Assembly: GCF_010993745.1 (NCBI RefSeq)
Contig: NZ_WOTN01000002.1
Span: forward strand, 2,232,001 to 2,296,000
Reading direction: 5' to 3'
Length of the DNA: 64,000 bases
Source: Fodinicola acaciae
GTDB lineage: Bacteria > Actinomycetota > Actinomycetes > Mycobacteriales > HKI-0501
Positions 36,593 to 43,851 of this stretch are shown in pieces. The notes beneath the pieces were generated by a model, which did no database searches, had not been told where the DNA came from, and saw only the letters and a list, made by a program, of their open reading frames with translations. Position 1 is the stretch's first letter; the number at the start of each line of letters is the position of its first letter. The translations under genes and the position numbers were made by a program.

Positions 36593-37582
36593 TCAGACCG
36601 TACGGTTCAGGGCGGTCTGCGCGAGCGTGGTGATCGCGTCCTGGAAGTCCTTGCCCTGGCTCACCGCGTGGTCGGAGCCGGCGTTGAAGTACTCGACGTG
36701 GACGACCGTGTTGCCGTCGAGGACGTACAGGTGCAGCGCGCCGCTGCTGGACTTGTAGCCGGTGGCCTTCTGGCCGATGCCGGTGACGTTGATCGGGTTG
36801 CCGTAGACCCGGTCGCTGGACTGCTTCTCGCGGTCGTAGTCCGACGACGCGTCGGCGGTCGGGTTGGAGCCGGTCTGGATGGTCATCTCCAGCTCGATCT
36901 CCGGGTTGAGGTTGCCCTGGACGTAATAGCCCTTGCAGTCGGTCTCGGTGGAGTCGCCGTAGCGGTTGATCTCACCCTTGGGGTTGGGGCTGTGGCCGCT
37001 GTCCGGCGCGAACTGGAACTTGCTGGAGAAGGTCTGCAGGTCGACCGGCGCGCAGGCGTCGGCCGGTGCCTTGTGGGTCGAGCCGACCGAGGCGTTCGGG
37101 CCGGAGCCGCCGCCCTGGTTGGTGCCGCCACTGGCCTGCGGAGCGCCGCCACCGCCACCTCCGCCGCCGCTGGAGCTGGGGCTGGGGTTGCTGCCCGGCT
37201 TGAAGTAGAAGAACGCGCCGACACCGCCACCGACGCACAGCAGCAGCACGACGACGCCGATCACGATGCCGATGATCAGGCCGGTGCTGCTCTTTTTCGG
37301 CGGCGGAGGAGGCGGCGGGGTGCCGAAACCGGGGTCGCCGTAACCGGGGCCGCCGGGGCCGTATCCGGGAGGCGCCGAGTTGGGGTCGGCATAGCCGGGA
37401 GCGCCGTATCCGGGTGGCGCCGAGTTGGGGTCGGCGTAGCCACCCGGCTGCCCCTGGTAGGTCGGGTCGCCGTAGCCGCCACCCTGGTAGGTCGGGTCGC
37501 CGGGCTGAGAGCCGTACGGATCCCCACCGTAGCCGCCCTGGCCGCCCTGCTGCCCGTAATTGGGATCTCCGTAGTTTGACAC
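36593..37582 (-). CDS. Pro/Gly/Tyr-rich single-pass membrane protein, paralogue C
   Basis: A 329-residue protein. Residues 1-95 are a disordered Gly/Tyr/Pro-rich tail with GYGDP-like repeats and a run of seven Pro. A membrane segment spans about 101-127 (GLIIGIVIGVVVLLLCVG). A Ser/Gly linker leads to an external domain with two conserved Cys (ACAPVDL and TDCKGYY) and the shared strand YVLDGNTVVHVEY. The topology is N-inside. The same layout occurs in the next two genes, so the three arose by duplication. The GTG start at 37582 lies 102 bp after the previous gene. The function is unknown; a cell-envelope role is inferred. Confidence 0.8.
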   Translation of the reverse strand: MSNYGDPNYGQQGGQGGYGGDPYGSQPGDPTYQGGGYGDPTYQGQPGGYADPNSAPPGYGAPGYADPNSAPPGYGPGGPGYGDPGFGTPPPPPPPKKSSTGLIIGIVIGVVVLLLCVGGGVGAFFYFKPGSNPSPSSSGGGGGGGGAPQASGGTNQGGGSGPNASVGSTHKAPADACAPVDLQTFSSKFQFAPDSGHSPNPKGEINRYGDSTETDCKGYYVQGNLNPEIELEMTIQTGSNPTADASSDYDREKQSSDRVYGNPINVTGIGQKATGYKSSSGALHLYVLDGNTVVHVEYFNAGSDHAVSQGKDFQDAITTLAQTALNRTV

Positions 37583-37684
37583 CTCGTTACCCTTCAGCTG
37601 CCGTGTACATCTGGTTCCGGTATTGCATTATTGGCCGCCGAGCCGGCCGGCCAGATCCCCGATTAGTGCCACTGTGACCGGTGT

Positions 37685-38464
37685 CTACTTCTGCGCGGTT
37701 CTGGACAGCGCGGTCTTGGCCAGCACGATCAGCGCCGCCTCGTACGCCTTTCCTGCCTTCGGGTCGACGATCCCCAGGCCGTTGTACTGCAGGTCGATGA
37801 TCGCGTTGCCGTCCAGCACGTAGAGCTCGTAGTTGCCGACCTTGCTCAGGAACCGGGTCGCCTTCTGCCCGATGCCCGGCACCTGCACCGGCGGTCCGTA
37901 CGTCGAGGACTTCGTGTCGCTGGCGAAGGCCTTGAGCGCCAACCCCTTGGGATCGCTGGAGGTCGGCTGGTAGATCGTGATGTCCAGGTTGACGTCGACC
38001 GGGAACGGGTTGTTCGGGTCGCCCGAGTCGTAGGTGGCACGGCAGCTGGCGTCGATCAGCGTCGTGCCGTACTTCTCCACCTTGCCGGCCGGGTTGGGCG
38101 AGGTGGCGGTGTCCTTCTTCAGCTTCAGCGTGGCCTCGAACGACGCGAAGTCGACCGGCGCGCAGCCGTCGGTCGGCGCCACGTGCGTCGCGCCGACCGT
38201 GCCGCCGCCACTGGTGGAAACCACGCTCGGCACCGGCTGGCTCGGTGCCGCGGACGGGCCGGTCACCGGGTTGGCGCGCAGCCAGAGAAACGACGTGGCC
38301 GCGACGATGCCGAGCAGCACGACCACGACACCGGCGACGGTCAGGACGACCAGGCCGGTGCGCGGCTTCTGCGGCGGTGGCGGGCCCGGTGGCGGCCCGT
38401 AGCCCGGTGGACCGGGAAATGGCTGTCCACCATACGGCGACGGCGGTCCGTACTGTCCTGACAC
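37685..38464 (-). CDS. Pro/Gly-rich single-pass membrane protein, paralogue B
   Basis: A 259-residue member of the tandem trio. The cytoplasmic tail is shorter and Pro-rich (GPPPGPPPPQKPRTG), followed by a membrane segment at about 38-60 (LVVLTVAGVVVVLLGIVA). The external domain keeps the paired Cys (GCAPVDF and ASCRATY) and the YVLDGNAIIDLQYNG strand. It starts with GTG three bases after the stop of paralogue A, so they are translationally coupled. No enzymatic motif is present. Confidence 0.8.
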   Translation of the reverse strand: MSGQYGPPSPYGGQPFPGPPGYGPPPGPPPPQKPRTGLVVLTVAGVVVVLLGIVAATSFLWLRANPVTGPSAAPSQPVPSVVSTSGGGTVGATHVAPTDGCAPVDFASFEATLKLKKDTATSPNPAGKVEKYGTTLIDASCRATYDSGDPNNPFPVDVNLDITIYQPTSSDPKGLALKAFASDTKSSTYGPPVQVPGIGQKATRFLSKVGNYELYVLDGNAIIDLQYNGLGIVDPKAGKAYEAALIVLAKTALSRTAQK

Positions 38465-38467
38465 CGC

Positions 38468-39490
38468 CTACCCCGCTGTCTTTCGCATCGCGCCCTGGGT
38501 CAGGGTCAGCAACGCCGCCTCGTTGCTGGCCTGCAACGAGCTCTGGTCGGAGTCGGGGCCGGAGTATTCGGTGTCGAAGACCGAGTTGCCGTCCAGCACC
38601 AGCAGGACCAACCGGCCGGCCGGCGTACGGTATTTGCGCGCCTTCTCGCCGGTGCCGGGCACCTCGACGCCGTTGCTCGCGCCGTACACCTTGTCGGCCG
38701 CGTTGATCTCGATGTTGTAGTCGCTCTGCGCGTCGGCCTTGTCGTTGAAAAACGACATCTCGACGGTGAGCTTGTTGGTCCCGGAGCTGCTCGACTTGGC
38801 CGAGTAGTTGGCCGTGCAGGTCGTCTTGGTCGAGCTGCCGTAGGAGTTTTTCTCCGGGTTGGGGTTGGGACTGGTGTCGCCCGCCAGCGAGCCGCCGATC
38901 GCGGCGGCGAAGGTGGTCAGGTCCAGCGCCGAGCAGCCGTCGGCCGGCGCGGTGTGGTTGCTGCCGGCCGGTCCGGCGCCGCCGCCACCGGTGTTGCCGC
39001 CGCCGCTGGCCGTCGGGCCGGTGGTCGGCGTGGTGGTCGGCCGGAGCAGGAAGTATCCGCCGATGGCGCCGGCGCACAGCAGCACCACCAGCACGCCGGC
39101 GACGATCGCGACGATCAGGCCGACGTTGCTCTTCTTCGGCGGCGGGGGAGGCGGGGCGCCAAAGCCCGGCTGGCCGTACGGCGGCGCCGATCCAGGCGGC
39201 GCGGACGCCGGGTATCCGGGTGGAGCCGAGGCCGGATAGCCGGGCTGGCCCGGCTGGCCGTAGCCCTGCTGGCCCTGCTGGCCATAGCCGGGCTGGCCGT
39301 AGTTGGTCGGCTGGCCGTACGGCTGGCCGGTGGTCGGATAGCCGGTCTGGTCGCCGGTCGCCTCCGGGCCACCGGGATGGCCGCCACCGGGCACGTCGAA
39401 GTCGTCGAGCCGGTATTCGGTGGGGCCTGGCTCGGCGCCGTAGTCGTCCTTACGGTACGGGTCCGCGCCACCCCCGCTAGGCGTCGACAT
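38468..39490 (-). CDS. Pro/Gly/Gln-rich single-pass membrane protein, paralogue A
   Basis: First gene of the trio, 340 residues. Its long N-terminal tail (about 1-145) has GYGQPGQ-like repeats and a Pro run, similar to proteins in which such tails hold the DUF4190 or type VII-associated architecture. The membrane segment is VGLIVAIVAGVLVVLLCAGA. The external domain has the two conserved Cys (GCSALDL and TTCTANY) and LLVLDGNSVFDTEYSG. The ATG at 39490 follows GAGAAGGGG; a longer upstream frame lacks a ribosome site. Likely the promoter-proximal gene of the operon. Confidence 0.8.
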   Translation of the reverse strand: MSTPSGGGADPYRKDDYGAEPGPTEYRLDDFDVPGGGHPGGPEATGDQTGYPTTGQPYGQPTNYGQPGYGQQGQQGYGQPGQPGYPASAPPGYPASAPPGSAPPYGQPGFGAPPPPPPKKSNVGLIVAIVAGVLVVLLCAGAIGGYFLLRPTTTPTTGPTASGGGNTGGGGAGPAGSNHTAPADGCSALDLTTFAAAIGGSLAGDTSPNPNPEKNSYGSSTKTTCTANYSAKSSSSGTNKLTVEMSFFNDKADAQSDYNIEINAADKVYGASNGVEVPGTGEKARKYRTPAGRLVLLVLDGNSVFDTEYSGPDSDQSSLQASNEAALLTLTQGAMRKTAG

Positions 39491-39817
39491 CCGATCCCCT
39501 TCTCCACCGCCGGCCCGGCCGTCCGCCGAGACCGAGACAGTACATCGCCACTGCACTCCCTGCCTGTCGTGCCGGCCTCGTACTGGCATCGTTCACAGCC
39601 GGGGCCGGCGCGACCCCCTCACCCATGGTGACGACAGCTCTTGTCGCGGCGTCGCCGTAGAAACGTCGGTCCCTATCCTGGCAGAACGTGTCTCGTCCAG
39701 GCGTTGCGGGCAGGCCTGCGGACAGCCGGCGAGGCGACGTGACGGTCAGTGATCGCCGGCTGGCCGGACGTGCTGGTAAGGGGTGTACTGGAGCGGGTCG
39801 GCCGCAGGCCCGGCGGG

Positions 39818-39823
39818 TACGCT
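39818..39823 (+). promoter_or_regulatory. Putative -10 of a leaderless promoter for the radical SAM gene
   Basis: TACGCT lies eight bases before ATG 39832 and no ribosome-binding site is present between them. This fits a leaderless transcript. Confidence 0.45.
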
Positions 39824-39831
39824 GGCACATC

Positions 39832-41778
39832 ATGAGCGTCACGCGCGAATCCACCGTCCAGTCGGTGTTTCCGGCACTGGAGCCGCTGCTCAGCCGGGTG
39901 CAGAAGCCGATCCAGTATGTCGGCGGCGAGCAGGGTGCGACCAGCAAGCCGTGGGAAGCGGCGGCGGTGCGCTGGGCCCTGATGTATCCGGACGCGTACG
40001 AGGTCGGCCTGCCCAACCAGGGGATCCAGATCCTCTACGAGATCCTCAACGAGCAGCCGGACGTGCTGGCCGAGCGGACGTACTCGGTGTGGCCCGATCT
40101 GGAAGCGCTGATGCGCGAGCACGGCGTGCCGCAGTTCACCGTCGACACGCATCGGCCGGTCGGCGCCTTCGACGTGCTCGGTGTGTCCTTCGCCACCGAG
40201 CTCGGCTACACCAACCTGCTGACCGCGCTGGACCTGGCCGGCATCCCGCTGCACGCGGCCGACCGGGGGATCGACGACCCGGTCGTGCTGGCCGGTGGCC
40301 ACGCCGCCTTCAACCCGGAGCCGATCGCCGACTTCGTCGACGCCGCCGTGCTCGGCGACGGCGAGGAGGCGGTGCTGGAGATCTCCGCGATCGTCCGTGT
40401 CTGGAAGGCCGAGGGCCGGCCCGGTGGCCGCGACGAGCTGCTGATGCGGATGGCGCGTACGGAGAACATCTACGTGCCGCGGTTCTATGACGTCGACTAC
40501 GCCGACAACGGCGAGATCTATCGGGTCGCGCCCAACCGCGCCGGTGTGCCGCACCGGATCTACAAGCGCACCACGATGGACCTGGACAAGTGGCCGTATC
40601 CGAAGACGCCGCTCGTACCGCTGGCCGAAACGGTGCACGAGCGCGCCAGCGTGGAGATCTTCCGCGGCTGCACGCGCGGCTGCCGGTTCTGCCAGGCCGG
40701 CATGATCACCCGGCCGGTGCGCGAGCGGTCCATCACCGGCATTGGCGACATGGTGCAGCAGAGCCTCTCGGCCAGTGGTTTCGAGGAGGTCGGCCTGCTG
40801 TCGCTGTCGTCGGCCGACCACTCCGAGATCGGCGACATCGTCACCGGCCTGGCCGACCGCTACGAGGGCACCACGACCTCGCTGTCGCTGCCGTCGACGC
40901 GTGTGGACGCCTTCAACGTGACGCTGGCCAACGAACTTTCCCGTAACGGCAGGCGTTCCGGACTGACCTTCGCGCCGGAGGGCGGCAGCGAGAGGCTCCG
41001 CCAGGTGATCAACAAGATGGTCTCCAAGGACGACCTGATCCGCACGGTCACCACCGCGTACGAGAACGGCTGGCGGCAGGTGAAGCTCTATTTCATGTGC
41101 GGCCTGCCGACCGAAACACTCGACGACGTGCTGGAAATCGCCGAGATGGCGCACGACGTCATCCGCGCCGGCCGCAAGGCCACCGGCCGGACGGACATCC
41201 GCTGCACCGTGTCGATCGGCGGTTTCGTACCGAAGCCGCACACGCCGTTCCAGTGGGCCGGCCAGACCTCGCCCGAGGTGGTGGACGAGCGGCTTTTGGC
41301 TCTGCGTAAGGCGATCAACGCCGACCGGTCGCTCGGCAAGGCGATCGGCTATCGCTATCACGACGGACAGCCGAGCCTGATCGAAGGCCTGCTGTCCCGC
41401 GGCGACCGGCGGATCGGCCGGGTCATCGAGAAGGTCTGGCGCGACGGCGGCCGCTTCGACGGCTGGAACGAGCATTTTTCGTACGAGCGCTGGGTTTGCG
41501 CCGCCGACTCGGAGCTGCCGCCGCTCGGTGTCGACCTGGCCTGGTTCACCACCCGCGAGCGCGGCGAGCACGAGGTGTTGCCCTGGGACCACCTCGACTC
41601 CGGCCTGGACCGCAGCTGGCTGTGGGAGGACTGGCAGGACGCGCTGAAGGAGTACGAGGTCGAGGACTGCCGCTGGACGCCCTGCTATGACTGCGGCGTC
41701 TGCCCGGCCATGGGGACCGACATCCAGATCGGCCCCACCGGCCAGAAACTCCTGCCGCTGTCCGTCGTCAACCGCTAG
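39832..41778 (+). CDS. TIGR03960-family radical SAM protein
   Basis: A 648-residue protein with an N-terminal B12-binding-like region and a radical SAM core. The iron-sulfur cluster Cys are in RGCTRGCRFCQAGM (CxxxCxxC, about residues 277-290). Other landmarks are EVGLPNQGIQILYEILN, FDVLGVSFATELGYTN and LTFAPEGGSERLRQVINK. The C-terminal part has the Cys-rich DCRWTPCYDCGVCP. The family nearly always pairs with the TIGR03936/DUF2344 gene found 1.1 kb downstream and lies near rne and ribosomal genes, suggesting a tRNA or ribosome modification role that remains unproven. Confidence 0.93.
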   Translation: MSVTRESTVQSVFPALEPLLSRVQKPIQYVGGEQGATSKPWEAAAVRWALMYPDAYEVGLPNQGIQILYEILNEQPDVLAERTYSVWPDLEALMREHGVPQFTVDTHRPVGAFDVLGVSFATELGYTNLLTALDLAGIPLHAADRGIDDPVVLAGGHAAFNPEPIADFVDAAVLGDGEEAVLEISAIVRVWKAEGRPGGRDELLMRMARTENIYVPRFYDVDYADNGEIYRVAPNRAGVPHRIYKRTTMDLDKWPYPKTPLVPLAETVHERASVEIFRGCTRGCRFCQAGMITRPVRERSITGIGDMVQQSLSASGFEEVGLLSLSSADHSEIGDIVTGLADRYEGTTTSLSLPSTRVDAFNVTLANELSRNGRRSGLTFAPEGGSERLRQVINKMVSKDDLIRTVTTAYENGWRQVKLYFMCGLPTETLDDVLEIAEMAHDVIRAGRKATGRTDIRCTVSIGGFVPKPHTPFQWAGQTSPEVVDERLLALRKAINADRSLGKAIGYRYHDGQPSLIEGLLSRGDRRIGRVIEKVWRDGGRFDGWNEHFSYERWVCAADSELPPLGVDLAWFTTRERGEHEVLPWDHLDSGLDRSWLWEDWQDALKEYEVEDCRWTPCYDCGVCPAMGTDIQIGPTGQKLLPLSVVNR

Positions 41779-42367
41779 GTGGCTGGCTTGAGCGCCGGCC
41801 AGGGCCGACGTGCAAGTCAACCCGCTTGAGTCACGACAGCATTGCTCGCCCCGCCAGTCGCACTCGTCACAGCGACTGGCGCTCATGTGGGGGTGAAAGC
41901 CGTTTTCTTGCGTCTAGCGCTAGTAGATCGGCTTTCGCCCCATCCACAAACATCGCAGGCCGGACATTCAGCGCTCCATGTGCTTGTGGTCTCACAGAGT
42001 GGTCCTTCTCGCCACCTACCAGGACGCCGTCGAACGCCGTGGGCTCCTTCGGCGGCCACCAGGCAAACCGGACCACGCGCGGCAGCCGACCCAGCTACAA
42101 ACAGACCTGCGCCCTTCCAGTTGCCGCCGGCATCCCCTGGATAGATCGTCTCGGGCACGACCGGGACCCGATTGTTGCGGCGCGGTTTTTGTCGTACCGG
42201 GCGAGGACTCTGGTTTGGGGGCGGCGCATTTCGCCTCGTGACAATCGGATTCCGATTGTCACGGCATGGTTTGTCGAAGGCGGCTGAGATCCTGGTTCGG
42301 GGGCGGCAGAACGGGTTGTCCCAATCGGGTCCCGATTGTCCCCGGCCGGATTTTGGGCCCCCGAATA
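41779..42367. other. 589-bp intergenic region with hairpins and repeats
   Basis: No convincing gene is seen. Two structured elements stand at the left: a perfect 10-bp hairpin (41852-41861 with 41872-41881), and a longer one (41888-41902 with 41929-41942) whose loop holds the perfect palindrome CTAGCGCTAG. The right part (from 42163) consists of 80-bp tandem repeats containing the CAATCGG palindromes. A 69-codon leftward frame at 41867-42076 has no recognisable family. The region may hold decayed mobile DNA. Confidence 0.6.
42163..42338. repeat. 80-84 bp tandem repeats carrying the CAATCGG palindrome
   Basis: A unit with CCGATTG, then GGTTT-TGTCG, then CTGGTT(T/C)GGGGGCGGC and CAATC is present about 2.2 times, beginning at 42163, 42247 and 42327. 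At the unit junctions are palindromes: 42237-42263 (27 bp, containing the 17-bp core found elsewhere) and 42322-42338 (CAATCGGGTCCCGATTG, a variant with compensating changes). Confidence 0.75.
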
Positions 42368-42826
42368 TCAAGCCTTCCGTGCGCCACCGACATTTCGGCG
42401 ATGGCGCAGGGCCAGCGTGATCAGTGCGGGCAGGCCGGCGATGGTCCACGGGATGACGGCGCCGAGGGTCGGTGCGACGACCAGCGCGCCGAGCGGACAG
42501 AAGCCGGCGGTCGAGCCCTTGCAGACCAGCCAGCCGTACGGCGCGACCGACGCGTACACAAACACCGGCACGACGATGACCAGCAACAACCCGGTCAGGG
42601 CCGCGCCGCCGACGGCCCACCGACCGTCGCTGGCCAGCGGGCGCCAGCTCCACGCCAGCAGCGCCAGGCAGCCGACGACACCGGTGAGGCCGACGAGCGC
42701 GCCGGCCACGCCGAGATTTGGCTGCGTACCGACCAGGAAGCCGAGAAACGCGACGCCACCGGCGACTACGCCGGTCACGAGCAACCCGGCGATCGCCAGC
42801 GGCAGTGGTCTGATATGGGTGCTCAT
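42368..42826 (-). CDS. Four-segment membrane protein of unknown function
   Basis: A 152-residue protein with four predicted membrane segments (for example LPLAIAGLLVTGVVAGGVAF and LGAVIPWTIAGLPALITLAL) and two Cys in the third loop (LVCKGSTAGFCPLG) that may form a disulfide. The last residues are basic, so the C-terminus is probably inside. No family is recognised. It is divergent from the DUF2344 gene, with 73 bp between the starts. Confidence 0.7.
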   Translation of the reverse strand: MSTHIRPLPLAIAGLLVTGVVAGGVAFLGFLVGTQPNLGVAGALVGLTGVVGCLALLAWSWRPLASDGRWAVGGAALTGLLLVIVVPVFVYASVAPYGWLVCKGSTAGFCPLGALVVAPTLGAVIPWTIAGLPALITLALRHRRNVGGARKA

Positions 42827-42899
42827 GCGTCCATTGTCGGCCAGCTGGTCAGGGTTGTCCTGAGCTGAACTGCTCAGCCCGCCGGCTATCCTGACGCCG

Positions 42900-43685
42900 T
42901 TGACCACCGTTCGTGAGGAGGCGACCCTGCCCCGTACGCCTGACGGCCCGCCGCCGCCACCGGTCGTGCAGAAGCTGCGCATCCGGTATGCCAAGCGCGG
43001 CCGGCTCCGGTTCACCTCGCACCGCGACATCGCGCGCGCCTTCGAGCGCGCGCTGCGCCGTGCGTCCGTACCCATCGGCTACTCCGCCGGCTTCAGCCCG
43101 CACCCGAAGGTGTCCTGGCTGGGGGCCGCACCGACCGGCATGGCCAGCGAGGCCGAGTACGTCGAGATCGGCCTGACCACCGAGGTCGACCCCGCCGAGC
43201 TTGCCGACCGGCTCGACACCGCGCTGCCGGCCGGCATCGACGTGTGCGCCGCGGCCGTCGCCGGCGGCCGGCCACTGGCCGAGCAGATCGACGCGTCCCG
43301 CTGGCGGATCGAGCTGCTGGACCTGTCCGTCGATGCCGGCCGCGACCTGGTCGGACAGTTCATGGCCGCCGCCGAGGTGCCGGTGAGCAAACTCACCAAG
43401 TCCGGCCGCAAGACGGTGGACGTACGCGGCGCGGTCGCCCGTTGTGAGCTGTCCGCCGACGGCTCCGGCGCGCCTGGACCGGTCCGCGACACGGAGTATG
43501 CGATACTGGACGTCGTCGTACGGCATGTGACGCCGGCCGTACGGCCCGATGACATTCTCACCGGTATGTGCGCAGTAGCCGGCCTGTCGCCGCCGTCGTC
43601 CGTACGGATGACCCGGCTGGCGCAGGGTGTGCTGACCCCGGACGGGGACCTGATCGAGCCGCTCGCGCACGACCGGGCCGGGTGA
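42900..43685 (+). CDS. TIGR03936-family radical SAM-associated protein (DUF2344)
   Basis: A 261-residue protein of the DUF2344 family. The conserved start KLRIRYAKRGRLRFTSHRDI is followed by RAFERALRRASVPIGYSAG and FSPHPKVSWLGAAP. In many bacteria this domain is fused to, or adjacent to, the TIGR03960 radical SAM enzyme and probably acts with it. The frame is open from a TTG at 42900, eight bases after a -10-like TATCCT; no better start lies before the conserved region, so the start is uncertain. It is followed by rne, as in other actinobacteria. Confidence 0.9.
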   Translation: MTTVREEATLPRTPDGPPPPPVVQKLRIRYAKRGRLRFTSHRDIARAFERALRRASVPIGYSAGFSPHPKVSWLGAAPTGMASEAEYVEIGLTTEVDPAELADRLDTALPAGIDVCAAAVAGGRPLAEQIDASRWRIELLDLSVDAGRDLVGQFMAAAEVPVSKLTKSGRKTVDVRGAVARCELSADGSGAPGPVRDTEYAILDVVVRHVTPAVRPDDILTGMCAVAGLSPPSSVRMTRLAQGVLTPDGDLIEPLAHDRAG

Positions 43686-43754
43686 TGTCGTCGGGGTGTT
43701 GCGGACACGGGGTTCCCTGGTGGGGACGCGCAGCACCGCCCTACGAGACTTGCG

Positions 43755-43772
43755 CGGCCCATCCGTGGGCCG
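43755..43772 (+). terminator. Hairpin between DUF2344 and rne genes
   Basis: CGGCCCA and TGGGCCG pair over a 4-base loop in the 166-bp gap before rne. It may be a weak terminator or a structured part of the rne 5' UTR, which is a control point of RNase E in other bacteria. Confidence 0.4.
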
Positions 43773-43851
43773 TCTAACTGAAAGTAGAAGTTGACACGCC
43801 TCTGAGCGGCCGCGTCACACGCGCCCGGAGGCGGGACGGAGATATGCCTGC

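Noticed and set aside
41867-42076. 69-codon leftward frame as a real gene or transposase remnant
   Set aside because: No recognisable family, no ribosome site, and it lies across strong hairpins; evidence is too weak to list.
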